A DNA stretch of 64,000 bases from Metarhizium brunneum (taxonomy: Eukaryota; Ascomycota; Sordariomycetes; Hypocreales; Clavicipitaceae): contig NC_089425.1 in assembly GCF_013426205.1 (NCBI RefSeq), positions 744,001 through 808,000 on the forward strand, in the 5' to 3' direction. A program made the translations under genes and the position numbers. This document shows, one piece after another, positions 22,974 to 35,700 of this stretch. The notes beneath the pieces were generated by a model. It did not search any database. It worked only from the letters and a program-made list of their open reading frames with translations, and was not told the DNA's origin. How positions within the stretch are numbered: position 1 is the stretch's first letter; each line of letters starts with the position of its first letter.

Positions 22974-25900
22974 TCACCACACCCGTTCGTCTCCTCCCAG
23001 GCTCTCTTCAAGCCAGCCATCGCCTGGGTCCTCGCCCATGTCGCGTGACCGCTCCTTTTCTAGCCTCGACCGTCTCCATGCATCCCATTTCGCCGTCTGG
23101 TCTGGCGCGGCCCTTGTCGGCAATTTGATGAGGCCTCTTTTTCGTAGTCTGCGTCGGTGCTGCCGTCTTTTTGCCGCGCTCAACTGGTCCACTGATATGC
23201 TTTCCAATGACCGTCCAGATAGAGCGTCTCCCATGTCGGCCGCCCAGTCTTCAACCTCCTCCAGCAGCCACGCTGCCAGTTTCCGACCGTTTCCTCCCGT
23301 CGTCCACTGGTCTATCTTCACAGGAAGTGCATTGCCAAACGTTGGGTCGTCGTAGGAATACACGCACGGTGTAGATGTACACGCTGCAGGTCGGCAGTAC
23401 TTCCCACACACAGTCAACTCAGCCAGGTACCAAACTGAAACAATTGCGACAACGAGGCCTAGCCAGCTTAAACGAAAGCGAGGACTGGTATAGAAGAGTC
23501 GAGGGATGGGGAAACGAAGATAGGTCAAGCTGGTTGGTCCCGGATCGGCCGTGCACTCTGGACACAACACATCGGGCAAATTCTTGTGGTCCTTTGCATG
23601 TTGGTGTTTCCGACGCTGGAGTGGTTTTGACTCATCCTCATTTGTGGTTGACTGTTTTTCGGCTTGGGCAACCTGGTCGTACAGCTTGTCGATGCCAAGC
23701 TTAGCAGTATGTATACTCGACAATCCCGTGCGGAGATTCTTGCTCATTTTGTCATACAAAGCCGTTTCGCCTGCCGACATATCCTTGTCTTCTGAATTCT
23801 CTCGCTTCAGCTTCTGAATCTCTGCTTCCACAATTCTCAACTCTTCGTCAATTTTGTCTTCTGCTTTGACTGGTAATTCTTCTAGCAGCTCCTTCAGCTT
23901 TGGTGATGCATGCTTTCGACCGGTCAATATGTCCTCCAAGTCATCAATGGTTGAGTCTTCAATGTTGTGCTTGCGCTGCAGTTCGCGTAAATCGTCCTTG
24001 ACCGATGGCGGTTTGGCTGAGTTTTTCACTGATGATCGACTGCGAGGTAATGATCGTGATCGAGGCTTCTTGCCTGCTGCAGATGCTGCAGCATAATCAC
24101 CTGCAATTTCCCCTCTTGCACCAGGCTCAGAGGCCGTGTCTTCGTCTTTATTCCGCCACGCGAGACTCGTTTTCTTATCACGAAATAATGTGGTGGCATC
24201 TGGCTTTGACATTGCTCGTCTTTGATCATTCAGCTTCTCTTTCAACGGCTGGATGTCCTGCGCTTCCTCCTCCTTGACTTTCTCTATTTTGGCCGTGACG
24301 GGTGTTTCAACATAGGCACCCATGACCCGGGGTGTCTCCATGTGCAGAAACTCGTGCTTTTGTGGCTTGGGAGTAGCTTCTGCCACGTCGTCTTCTTCCT
24401 CATCACTGTCCGGCACGGGTGACGGCGCTCGTACGGATCCCGGCTCGGAGTAATCGTCACGCGGCGCAAACAGCTTCGCCTCGGCTTCTATCCGAGCAGT
24501 TGGATCCGACTCTGAATGCATACTTGATGGCTTGCTCTTAGCTGATTCGGTTGACGGGATGCGTCTTAAGCCAGCAAATCCGACACTTGGTCTTGAGGAT
24601 TCAGCAACCTTATTGTGAGAGCTGAGAGCTGATTTTCGTCCATTGTTTGTGGAACGTCCCGCCAGTGTCAGTTTTGTCACAACCGTCTCACTTTCGTTTG
24701 GTTTCTGGCGCTCTGCGAGGGGAGCACGTTTATTCACTGGTTCGGGTGCTGGACTTGAGCTGGCGGCGCGGGCCAGCCGTCGCAGCAAGTCGCGTTCATT
24801 AACATCTGGCTTCACTGCAGCGACACCCCTGCCATGCGTAGTCCCCGTCTCCTCGGGGTTCATGTTCTCCTGCTTAGGGCGATGGCTCTTAAACACTGTG
24901 ACTGGGGTGTCTGGAATATGCTCTCCTCCCTCGTAGTGAGCTGATTTGGGGCGAGCAGGTGGTCGCATCTCGGGACGATTTTCAATCCGTGATTTGCCCT
25001 TTTCTGGTGACAATGGCCTCGTCATGGCGTTTTTTTCCTTGATTTCCTCTAGCCGGGCTGCGGCAAGGGCGCGTCTTGACAAGCCTTCTGCTTCGCGCTG
25101 TCGTATTTCATCTAACCTGGTGTTCTTGGGCCGTGGTTGATTTCGATCGGGTATAGGTATCTGCTTTTCGGCTGCAGATTCTCTCGCCCGAATCTCCTCC
25201 AGCTTGGTATATCTTCGAGAATGCTGTGGCGTCAAAGTTGATTGTCCTGCGAGACTGCCCCCTTCAACATTGAGTTCTCGTGCTCGGATTTCGTCTAGCC
25301 TGGTATTTCTCGTCCGAGGACTAGTAATCCGCGCAGGCGACCTGATATCAATTCTATCCAATATCGATGGGCGATTCGCAAACGGCTTATTGCTGTTATT
25401 CCCTACTTTGATTCGGGGGCTATCCGACACCTGCAAGTCTCCAGCGGTAAAATCATGGTCCACCTGCCATGTATAATCTTTTGATGGGGATAGGATTGCA
25501 CCATTGAGACCCGGGGATTCGATGGATTGAAAAGGAACATCTTCGATTCCCGGCACCAATTCAGGAAGGTGCGGCTCGCCACTGGCATCTCTCAGGTATT
25601 CTGGCGACTTCTCAGCCCAGTCGGAGCTCGGTCGCGACTTCGTCCTCCATTCATTTATGCGGTCCTGCAAGCTGGGGCCGTTGCCTCTCTTAGATGTGGC
25701 CGTTCCCAGCTCTGTAGCCTGCGGTTTCGCGTTTGGTGACTGCACACCCGGCGCCCCGGCTTCGGTATATTGTCGTGCTCGTGCTCTGCTGTCCAAGGGG
25801 TCTTCGGCCATCATCTTTCGCGCTTGAGTCTCGTCATGGGGTTGTCCGGGCCGCGCTCGCCATACTCGTGGCGCTGGGCTCGGCGAACCCCCTTGTTGTC

Positions 25901-26321
25901 GCTCTTGCTCGGCTTCCTCTTCCTCCTCTTGGGCTAGCTTGAAAGCTTCTGCCATCGAAATCGGCCGCCGATGCTGAAGGCCTGAGATGTTGGGTCGGGG
26001 TATTCGGCTGCCTCCCGTAGAGAGTATGCTGGCGGTGCTAGCATTTGCATCGACGTCTTCTTGAGCTTTTCCGAATCCAGATGCCATGCTCTGTGGATCT
26101 GATTTTGCTCGTCGCGCGGGCCCAATATGACCTACTGCCCCAAGAGCTCCGGGTCTTGCACCAGTGCCGACCGAAGCGGATGCGGATTGAGGGCCATTGC
26201 CCATGTTTCGCGGGGCCTTGTTGGAGAACAGCGGCCTCCTGGTCTCGTGGTTTACATGTAGCTGGTTCGGCTGCGCTCGCCCATTCGGCCGTGATGCCGC
26301 CGTGTCGCCGCCACGGTCCAT
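22974..26321 (-). CDS. Large coiled-coil, single-TM protein (unassigned)
   Basis: One long exon; the first ATG is at 26321, giving 1115 residues (the frame stays open a further 29 codons upstream without ATG). The N-terminal half is Ser/Pro/Arg-rich and disordered, with an AEAFKLAQEEEEEAEQER helix. It then has four copies of an LDEIR-type motif (near residues 342, 374, 402 and 423; consensus TRLDEIRARE). A charged coiled-coil follows (about 780-880) with the segment DKIDEELRIVEAEIQKLKR. One hydrophobic span (about 951-969) and a Cys-containing, basic C-terminal domain end the protein. A long coiled coil before a late TM suggests an ER or nuclear-envelope anchored scaffold, possibly spindle-pole-body associated; that is inference. 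Confidence 0.75.
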   Translation of the reverse strand: MDRGGDTAASRPNGRAQPNQLHVNHETRRPLFSNKAPRNMGNGPQSASASVGTGARPGALGAVGHIGPARRAKSDPQSMASGFGKAQEDVDANASTASILSTGGSRIPRPNISGLQHRRPISMAEAFKLAQEEEEEAEQERQQGGSPSPAPRVWRARPGQPHDETQARKMMAEDPLDSRARARQYTEAGAPGVQSPNAKPQATELGTATSKRGNGPSLQDRINEWRTKSRPSSDWAEKSPEYLRDASGEPHLPELVPGIEDVPFQSIESPGLNGAILSPSKDYTWQVDHDFTAGDLQVSDSPRIKVGNNSNKPFANRPSILDRIDIRSPARITSPRTRNTRLDEIRARELNVEGGSLAGQSTLTPQHSRRYTKLEEIRARESAAEKQIPIPDRNQPRPKNTRLDEIRQREAEGLSRRALAAARLEEIKEKNAMTRPLSPEKGKSRIENRPEMRPPARPKSAHYEGGEHIPDTPVTVFKSHRPKQENMNPEETGTTHGRGVAAVKPDVNERDLLRRLARAASSSPAPEPVNKRAPLAERQKPNESETVVTKLTLAGRSTNNGRKSALSSHNKVAESSRPSVGFAGLRRIPSTESAKSKPSSMHSESDPTARIEAEAKLFAPRDDYSEPGSVRAPSPVPDSDEEEDDVAEATPKPQKHEFLHMETPRVMGAYVETPVTAKIEKVKEEEAQDIQPLKEKLNDQRRAMSKPDATTLFRDKKTSLAWRNKDEDTASEPGARGEIAGDYAAASAAGKKPRSRSLPRSRSSVKNSAKPPSVKDDLRELQRKHNIEDSTIDDLEDILTGRKHASPKLKELLEELPVKAEDKIDEELRIVEAEIQKLKRENSEDKDMSAGETALYDKMSKNLRTGLSSIHTAKLGIDKLYDQVAQAEKQSTTNEDESKPLQRRKHQHAKDHKNLPDVLCPECTADPGPTSLTYLRFPIPRLFYTSPRFRLSWLGLVVAIVSVWYLAELTVCGKYCRPAACTSTPCVYSYDDPTFGNALPVKIDQWTTGGNGRKLAAWLLEEVEDWAADMGDALSGRSLESISVDQLSAAKRRQHRRRLRKRGLIKLPTRAAPDQTAKWDAWRRSRLEKERSRDMGEDPGDGWLEESLGGDERVW

Positions 26322-27593
26322 CAGCAAGTCTGGTGCGTGATTCCGCCTGTGGCCCGCGGGCTTGGATGCGATGTGCTTAGTGACGCGCGCCTCAAGCAGC
26401 GGCAGCACGCGGTTGCATATTTGTCGTGGGCGCTGGGCGAGTGCTACTACGTGTTGATGGCGTTGGTAGTCGCGATTGTCGGCACAGCATTAAACGCAGT
26501 GGCTCGTGGCAATTGATCGGTATGGCGCTACGGCTTGGGACGCGATCAGGTGTGTGTGGTTGCAGCTTCGGATGTACTTGCAACAACAATAGCTTTGGCC
26601 AGTGACTAGCGATACCAGCGTTGATTGTCGAAGATGCGTTTACGTGAAGCGCCACAATAGTGAGGTTGAATGGTCGGTCAATCGAGCTGTGTTATTGTCG
26701 AGGGGCGAATGTAGGCAGCGTTGCCTTTGTTTGGATCGCCGACGATGAATGGTTCCGTCTGCAGGTCTACAAGTAGGCCCAGTCTGGTGGCGCGTGTTTT
26801 TGGCATGGGTCGCTCGCAGACAAGGGTGGTTCTTTCCTTCCCACTCGAGCTTGAGCTTGAGCTAGTACTACCAAGTGCCTCATGTCTCACGTCCCATCGT
26901 TCCTTCCATTGCCGGAACTTAACCGGCATGCATCAGAAACGTCTGGTGGGACTGGAGATTCGAGAGAACGGCGAAAAGGTAGACAGTACCGGCTTGAGAA
27001 GGCCTTTTACCCTGTAGATCGAGGTACTGAGTACTTGTAGCCTGGCACCCGAGAGCACACAATTCCCGGTCGACTGTGTCTAAGTACCTAGTGCACAATG
27101 TTGACTGACCCTGAACTCTGGCTTGTTACACTGCATTCATGATATCTGCGAGTTTCATGTATCAGATGCAGACTCGGCAATACCAACTTTCATCTCTCCA
27201 GACCCAACTCACCCTTCACTCACCATGTCCTGAGACGCAGCTCAACGTCGCAGTGGCGCCGCCACACCTCTACTCATTGGGTACCCACCGGCCACCAATT
27301 TGCATATGCTTAACGAAGGCGTCGTGGCATCAAGATTGTTCATGATGATTGTTCTCGGACTCTCCAGGCCCTAGATATGCGTAGACTTGTTTCCCGCCAA
27401 GAGTTGCAGAATGGGGTTGTGATGAATAAATCCGGAGTTGCTCATTTAAGCTATAAATATGGGGTACCAGTCCCGCTCTTCCTCGACTTTGTCCGTGTTG
27501 GGAGTATGTACTACTTAAAAGTAGGCAGCATGGCATCACCGCTCAGACTTTTCTTTCCTCGAATTCACACGACTCCTACTACCTCTGGGCATC
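26322..27593. other. Head-to-head intergenic, 1.3 kb
   Basis: Promoter region between the coiled-coil gene (-) and the acetyltransferase gene (+). No coding signal beyond short frames. Confidence 0.5.
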
Positions 27594-29156
27594 ATGGGCA
27601 GCCAAGCCGAAAGTCCAATGGCCTTGCGCCAGCTCGGACCAATGTGAGCGCGACAACTCCATTCCGCCTTCACAAGCCATTGACCCCTTTGTTGGCAAGA
27701 CGTGTCGTACTGACTCTTCAACAGCGAGTTGTTTTCTTCTGCCCGCCATTACATGCGCTTATACCTTAGCGTAACGGTCACATGCCGTTACAACGCACCC
27801 ACGTTGGGTCGGGGTATCGACGAGGCGCTTCTATATCCCGCCCTAGCAAGAGTCGTTTCTGCACAGCCCATGCTCAGAGTTGGCATCCTTGGGGAAGATA
27901 CCAGCAAGGCGGCCTTTTGCCACATCAAAACCATTCATCTGGCAAACCATGTCTCCTTCGAGACATTGGATGACTGCGAGACTGTAGACCAGTACAACGA
28001 GCACATTGCCTCCCAGCAAGGCTGGCACCATAGCCGGCCCTGGTTGAACATCCAAGATGTTCCCCCATGGCGAATAGCCGTCGTCAAACCAAGCCCAGCC
28101 GCCACAGGGGAGTTATCCCGCGCCCAAGAAATCATCTTCTCCTTCCACCACTCCCTGCTGGATGGCAACAGCGGAAAGCTGTTTCACGAGAACCTCCTCA
28201 AGGAGCTCAACCACCAACTCGGACAAGACGCAGCAAACACCACCACCACGGCGTCACTCCAGTTCCCCGATGCCCCCCGACTCCCCGAAGCCCAAGACCA
28301 AATCATCGCCTTCCAAAACTCACCCTGGTACCTCGTCAAAACCCTCTGGAACGAACTCGGCCCCTCCATACTCCGCGCCAAGAAACACGTCCCCTGGCAC
28401 AGCAAACCCAGCGACTTTTCCATCCCCTACGTCACCCTCACCAAGGCCGTCGACTTCCAGGGCCCCATCGTCGCAAAGCTCCTCAAGGCGTGCAGACAGC
28501 ACGGCACCACCATCACGGGCCTCTTCCACGCCCTCGCAGCAGCCTCCCTGGCCTCCCGCCTCCCCGCGGGCGAGGCGTCCTCCTTCGCGGCCAGCACCCC
28601 CATCAGTCTGCGGCCGTTCCTAGGACCAGCCGCCAACCCAGAGTTCAAACAGTCACTCCGCGTCCTCGTCACCTCCCAGGAGCACCAATTCCCCGCCCCC
28701 CTCGTCGCCCGGCTGCGCACCCCCAAAGACGCCGACCAGAGCATCTGGGAAACCGCGCAGCGGGTCAAGGGCGAACTCAATAGAAAGGTGGCCAGCGTGC
28801 CCAGGGACGACATCAACGGCCTGATGAAGTACAACTCCGACTGGATCGGCTACTTCAAGAAGAAGGACGGCCAGCCGCGCCCCGACTCCTGGGAGGTCAG
28901 CAACATTGGCGTCTTTGCGAATCCCTCCGAGGAGGCCGGGTTCGCCGTGTCGAGGGTGTACTTTACCAACGGGGCCTTGGTGACGGGCTCGCCTCTGGCA
29001 CTGGGACTGGGCAGCGTAGCCGGTGGCTTGTTGAGCGTCGGCATCTCGTGGCAGGAGAGCGTGGTTGGTCAGGAGTTTGTCGATGGGCTGGCGGGGGATC
29101 TGACAGAGTTTATGACGAGGTTTGACGAGACGGGCAAGTTTGTAGTCCAAGCGTAG
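27594..29156 (+). CDS. Alcohol acetyltransferase (AATase) family protein
   Basis: Two exons, 27594-27643 and 27725-29156, give 493 residues. The intron (GTGAGC..CAACAG) joins LRQLGPI to ELFSSARH, the typical N-terminal signature of this family. The acyltransferase HxxxD motif is His159-x3-Asp163 (HHSLLDG). The C-terminal half carries the SWEVSNIGVF and NGALVTGSPLALGLGSVAGGLL blocks that form the second half of the active-site tunnel. The family transfers acetyl or longer acyl groups from CoA to alcohols or steroids. The substrate here is unknown; volatile ester or secondary-metabolite acylation is possible. No biosynthetic cluster surrounds it. The gene is codon-biased to C in the third position. 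Confidence 0.9.
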
Positions 29157-29574
29157 CCGGGTACGGACAAAGAGTGTATGAATCTCTCTGGTGTCACGCG
29201 GGGGTTAGGACGATGAGCAAGATGCGCAACATGGGTTGATGACAGAGGCGCGAGCAAGACATGTGCCCAGCCCATATTGGATTTTCTACTCAATAATGTA
29301 TAATATATAATAAGTAATTAGTTAGAGAGAAAAAAATAGACTCCGAGTGGCTTACACCATCGCAGAGGTAATTAAAACAGCTTCTCTGCATCTAAAATTT
29401 ACCGCCAACGTCAAATATCGTTATACATGATGTACTCTACTCGGTCCTGCAAGCGGTAGCCGTTTCCCATCGTTTATTCCAGATATACAAAGGGTCTATC
29501 CCAAAACGCCACACATCTATCAAAGTAACACCGCGACGCCAGGTAATATCTCACAACAAGCCAATGTCCATCTC
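29157..29574. other. Convergent 3' flanks, 0.4 kb
   Basis: AT-rich 3' regions of the acetyltransferase (+) and channel (-) genes. Nothing further seen. Confidence 0.5.
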
Positions 29575-32500
29575 CTACCATCCTTCTCCTGGCTGTCGAG
29601 CATGTTTATTCCCGCTTCCGCCTCTGAAGTAATTATACTGCATGGGATCCGCGTACGGGTCCACTTCATCCTGCTGCTGAAGGTCACTGTAACCCTGAGG
29701 CCCCCCGCCCATGGCACCAATTGAAGGGCCCGCGGCAGGACCACGCGATACTTGAGGAGAGCCAACTCTCTGGGGGACAGGCGAGTGTACCCTTGGTGGA
29801 GTCATGCGACCACGTTCCATAGACCCCTCACGGGAGTTGAAGCCTGGCGGAGCAGCCATGGCGGCGGCGTTGCGAACTAGGCCCGAGGAGCTGCCGTTGT
29901 CGTGGGCATATAGGGGTGTGCCTCCGCGGGAGACGGGGTCCGAAGGCGGTCCGTATGCCGCGTTGGACGGTCTGTAGGACGGGTATCCCGTGTCGGACTT
30001 GGACATGTTGGTCATGACGCGACGAGGCTGGCCGGGGCCGCCAACACCGCTCATCATGGGAGAGGCAGGCCGTGAGACAGAACGGATACTACCCACATCA
30101 TCCAACGAGCCTGGCGTCCCCATTCGCATAATGTCGCTTCCCTTGCCGTACATTTCGCCTCCACCATGCTCGTCCACAAATTCTGCTCGATTTTTGTAGT
30201 ACTGGAAATCCATCTGTGCATCCGAGACGTATTCGAATCCAGGCACAGCGTTTGCTGTCTTTCCCGGTTTGCCGCCCTTCATACTATCCAGTGCATACAC
30301 ATCCGAGTAACCACTAACAGTCGCCAGGTCGGCACCATCGTTGTCGCGTCCATCCGTCAGCCGACCACGGTACACCGAAGGCAGGAGATTCTGTGCCTTC
30401 TGATGCACCATTGGAGTAATGAGAGGTTTGTAGAGCGCAGGATGGCCGAAACGACTCGCCAACTTATCGCTACGGCTTCGCGAATCGCCTTGCATCCCGG
30501 CTTCAGGGTGCTGTGCCGAATATTGAGTGTTGTAGTATCGCATCTTGTCGTCAAAGGCCTTTGAACAGTAGATCTTGAACGCAATCATCATGAATGGCAA
30601 TGGGCACACGGCATAAAACTGCATATGCGTGCCATCGCCACGGGCCCAAGTTGTGAGCAGTACCACGCCGTTAGCAAGGATAGCCCCAAGTATCATGCGA
30701 TTGAAAACAACTCGCCAGAATAAGCCGCCAGATTCTGTTTTGGTGACAAATCGATAAAGAATCAGATATTTCTTGAGGTAGCAGTCGATGGAGAAGTACA
30801 TGGCGGTTGCGAGGAGACAAAGCGGTTGGATGGTACCGAAACATAGCGTAACCGTCGAGTAGAAGAGGAAATATGTGTAGTAGTTGGCATATTCAAACGG
30901 AGGCGGGGCCGTTAGCTCGATGAGTTCTCTGGGCGTTGGGCTCGAAAATTTCTTTTGGAAGAAGGCGACAATGAGTGGCCAAATTTGGGCGAGGTCGACA
31001 GCTGCACCAAGTTGCCGTTGAAGCAAATATGTGACCCAGAAAATGCTGTTGTTGCAGAACGAAATAACGATGTTCTGGGCAAGATTCCCGTCGAGGATGG
31101 CAGACCACGCGTCTTTCTTTGAACCGTTTTGGCCCTCAGTGGCCATGATTACTCCAGCAATAAAGGACCATAAGACACCAAAAAAGGAAAAGACGACGAG
31201 ATTATTGAAAACGAAGAAGGCGTACAGCTTGCCCAACACGTGTCGTTCTCTGCCAGTCTTTGTTTGGTCGCCAGCTTTGCTCGAAAGTCGACGGAAGATC
31301 ATGGGCAAGACCAGGTAAACCAACGAAGTCAAGGCGGGCGAGGCTATACCTTGGACAACACCCCAAATATCAGTATGCGCCTCAAGCGATGTCTGAAAAC
31401 CTTTCCACACCTTGCCCAGGTTACTCAAGTTGACTAGGAAGATGGCAATCATTGCGTTGGGCGCAACCCACAGCATGGTCAGGACGGCAATCCATAAATT
31501 GTTGATCCACCGTCTTCGACTACGGGTGGCACTAGATAGGGGCATATTGTGCCAGATGACATCGGTTGGTCGTGGAGCCAGCCTCACAGTCGCTCCATGA
31601 GGCTTCTTTTTTCGACAGGCATACGCAATACTGTGCGCTTCTGCAATCTCAGAGTAACTGGCAAAACCATAGGGCTGGGTGCTGCGCCTGTCCACACTAA
31701 CTCGAACTTCTTTGATCTCAATTTCGAGGTCCCTGATGCGCTGTGTGAGGTAGTCAATGGCATCCAGTCGCTGTCCTGACGGGTACGTATCAAAAGACCG
31801 ATCCTTTTTAGAGGCCTTGCAAGTTGGTCGTGCTGCTGGTAAGTTCTGCGGGTCCTTCAAATACTTGGCGAGGACCTTTTCCAACTTGCGTACGGTTTTT
31901 TCGTGTTCTTCGATCAGTTCAGGAAGATCCTTGACATTTCGGGCCACGACAGTTCTTGCGAACGATGAATTGGGCACGACAGAGTCGATAATTCGCGCAA
32001 TTCCTTCATCAGAGCATCCCTGGCGGGGAATGTCAAAAAGCATAAGGGTACGGGCATGCAAGCTGCACTGGTACTCCTCTGATTCAAAGTACTTTCTGCG
32101 AAGATGAAGAATTTTGCGGTAGTTCCACCACAGAAAAGACATGACGACAATGTTGAACAGGTAGCCAACCACCACCAAAGCCCAGTGAGGTGAGCCGAAA
32201 ACGTTGCGAGGCGTAATTCTCAACATCCACTCGGTTGTGTCGGGTTGCGAAGAGGTTGAAAAGTCTTTGAAGTTGGTCAAATTGACAGGAACGAGAATGC
32301 CAACGCCAATGAGAGCCAAGATCAAGAACATATTTCTGCACATGCGGATAAAGCGCAAGAATATAGTCGCGTCCATGCCAATCTGGTTCATGAGGGTAAC
32401 TTCTTTCGTATTCAGAAGAGGCGTGATCCAAGCCCATGGCTCTTTTCCGATAGGCGGTGGCGCATGTTTCTCGTCTGCGTGCTTTGATTTCGGAGCGTAA

Positions 32501-32775
32501 ATAGCTTGGTGATATGGACGAATGAAGGAGAAGCATATGGCGATAAATGCTGTAACACCAAGGGATGTAGCCAAGGCAGAGTATACGGAGGCCGTAGCAA
32601 GCTACCGAATAAGATGGTTAGCGATCAGCAACATGTGCAATTCCCCTTGGAGTAATTCTACCTTGTCAGCTACAAATGGGTTCTTCAGAAGGTCGATAAG
32701 CTCCTGACCAGCATCTTTTTGGTCACCACCATCTCGGGGGAGCAAGGCTCCGAGAGCTGTGGGACGAAGCGCCAT
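29575..32775 (-). CDS. CSC1/OSCA (TMEM63) family stress-gated cation channel
   Basis: Two exons: 32775-32662 (38 codons) and 32601-29575, giving 1046 residues. The 60-bp intron starts GTAGAA, has a GCTAAC branch point and ends CGGTAG. The order is standard: N-terminal TM (TSLGVTAFIAICFSFIRP), the KEPWAWI segment, TM pairs around LILALIGVGILVP and ALVVVGYLFNIVVM, then a long cytosolic RRM-like loop. The DUF221-type pore region follows (LWIAVLTMLWVAPNAMIAIF onward), ending with ARGDGTHMQFYAVCPLPFMM. The last 300 residues are Gly/Pro/Arg-rich disordered tail, typical of fungal members. It would sit in the plasma membrane or ER and conduct calcium on osmotic stress. Confidence 0.93.
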
Positions 32776-35700
32776 GGCGCGCGTAAGTCATCGACGTCGC
32801 ACCCGTCGCCGAATCGGAGGGTTACAAGTTGCGAGACTCTGAAGCCAGGTGGTCGTGATGGGAGCGCAAAGCCACTAATGTACGACACACGAGTATTCCC
32901 AAGGTAGAATGTATCCGTCACCAAGAAGCTTGTGTGTGTGCGTGTGGCCGACTCCGGCTCGGATCGCACTGTGGTCGATCTTCGTGATGATTGACGCCTT
33001 GTGTTTCAGTGCAATTGGCGAGGATCGGTGGGGTCGTAGGTAAATTATGCGTCTTGTTTTGCAAATTCCAGGGCGATGAAAAACCTCAAGGGCAGACCAA
33101 GAACAAAAGAAACAGGAAGAAAATATGAGAGCGAAAAAAAAGGGGGGGTGACTGGCTCGCTATAAAAATGCAATGTCGAGGAACACGAGCTTTGCGCAAC
33201 GGGAGGCGAGTCCAGGAGTTTTTTTCGAGGCAGCGGTGGAATCGGCAACGGCGCTCGTGGTCTGCAAGGTGAGCAGTAGATGGATCTACTAGTGTAGATT
33301 AACGAGAGGCTACTTCTGTCGCAGCAAAGGAAAGAAGAAAACAGAGGATTGGGAAGAAGAGGAGGGCAGAAGTAAGGACGGAGCGTAGGTTAGTTATCAG
33401 GGGAAGAAAGAATGAAAGAAAGGCCAGACGAGAGCAAAGAGAACAAGGAGAGCGGAGGATAGTAAAAAGCGGACGAATGAAGAACAAAAGTTGTTGACTA
33501 GAGGAGAACATGGATGGGAGGGCCAGGGTCTTGTCCACCTTGCATTCTAACTGTCTGGTTCTTCGTCAAAGGTCTTTTTGGCTTGGAGTTGAACAGAGAC
33601 AATAGATGGAGTAGCCGGTACGTTTACCAATGCGCTCGTCGCATGTGCACGCAAGTATGCAGTACCTATCTGCGTCTTGGACCCGCAGAAAACGCAACGT
33701 CGACTTGGGCCCTGACAGGAGTCTCCATCCGTCTCCATCCATCTCCATCCACATGGGCTCCAACGTCCACGGCCACGTCCATGCCCATGTCCACGGCTCC
33801 CATCCACCAACCACGCGATCCATCAGTGACCAGGGCGCCTGGATCGGGTCACACATTCCGATGTGCTGCATCCTGTACAGCAGCCCAGCAGGTAGCTTGG
33901 TAGCACAGCGCCGGCACGGCCGCCAGGCCATCAGTTGACGATTGGCCGTGGCACTTTGCGGAGCACAGGGCACGGAGCTCACGGTGGCGGAAAACATTGA
34001 CCACTCACTGACAGAGGGAAGGGACACATCCGGGCAGAGTGTCTGGTGTTTTCTGATGTCTCCTTGATGCAGGCTCAGTATGGGACTCCAGCTGGGACTG
34101 GGAGACGATCAGGGATGTGCCCGCTGTCCGTTGATGCTTTGAATTGACAGACGCCATCGCCCTAGGCTGCCAATAATGTTCCGAGGCCAAACCACTATCC
34201 GACCCCTTTTCTACAAAACACCACACACTTAACATTTCAGTCAAACCGAGGCTGAAACTCTCAGTACACCAAGCCAACCCGAATGTTATAGAAGTTAACA
34301 CTGAAACTTTTAGGTGTCTGTGCCGCCCAAGCCAATAGCCACGGCGGACCCTTGAGGGGCAGCCTGCGAGGACAATACAATACACGTACGGAGGATTCGT
34401 GGACAGGTCCTTGAAGCTTGAAGGCAGTGTGGGTCAAACGAGCCACCAGACCGTGGAAAAATACCTCGATGAATCATCATAGGGCCAAGCACACAGGCCA
34501 CGCAGTAGCAACCAGTGCGGCGGTACTGGGTATTCCACGGTACCTGTTGGTGGTGGTTTTGCATAGGAGCAAAGGCCGTCTAGGTATTGGTTTGCCTTCA
34601 ATGCTGCATATCGGCAAGATGGCATTCAAAACTTGCTTGGCTCTTGGTACTGGGGTTGCAGCCGGTCGCCGAAATTCACCGCCAACTTTTCCGCTTTGTT
34701 TGATCCCCAGTGATCGCACGGTGACTCTGTGGAAGAAGCCAGGGGTGTTTCCAACCGAACGCCATGCCATTGTTGACGAGCGGCTGTTCATGTTTGCTAT
34801 TTTTGACGCTGCGCCTCCTCTGATGGGCCCGGCTCCTCTGCTAGCTCCTCATTGGGTTCCCACTGTCATGCATGGGGAGCACTGAATTCCTGTTAGTGCA
34901 TGAAGAATACGAGGCGAACGCTAAGGTAGGAATGTTCTCCTGAGCAGCCGAAGGTAATGCATAGAATGCGGGCGGTTAGTGTCCGGTTTAGAAGGATGCA
35001 TCTCAGGGCGCACGGTACGAGTGTGTGTGTTGAGCACGCGCTGTTGCTTTCTCCTTGTTCCCGTTTTCCTGCTGCGAGGAAATGAAAAGCCGAGTCGAAC
35101 TGCGACGGACGTATTGCGCTCTGCCACATTCCATTCTTGAATCATACTAACTGCAGATCCGCTCGAGACGATGGCCCTGCGTCCACGAACTCCCCACGGG
35201 ATGCTCGTCCGGGGTACACACAGGCCAAATGCAGTCCTACGTCCCAAAAAACGAACGATGCTATGGCTGCGCGCGTTTCAAGTGCGTGAAATTCTGCAAG
35301 CCACGAGAATGACGGGACGAAAATTTTCTCTTTGTCGCCACGCATGACATGAAGTTTCACCAAGACCGTCCCACGCTTACCAAGACAGGCTATTGCTGTT
35401 GTACGCGCTTTATGTAAAAGCCAACACCGCAAATGGGTCCCTTATGTCAATAGTATAAACAACTTCGCAACAGACGCCGAGGACAAGTGACAATGACGCG
35501 TGTACCGAGCGTCGATCAAGTCCCGGGCTAAGCTTTAAAGTTCCAGTCTAGAACCTTGGCTCCCGACGGAGAGGTGAGTAGTGGGGACGAAAATGTCTTG
35601 GGCTATGACCGATATACAGTCGTATGCTCGGAGATGGTTGGCAAGTTGGTTACCAAAGATGGTACGGGCCTTTGTGTATTAAGCACCAAGGCCAAAGCAG

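Noticed and set aside
28067..28783. 238-codon plus-strand frame rich in Arg/Pro/His
   Set aside because: Alternate frame of the acetyltransferase gene, which has the HxxxD motif and family signatures.
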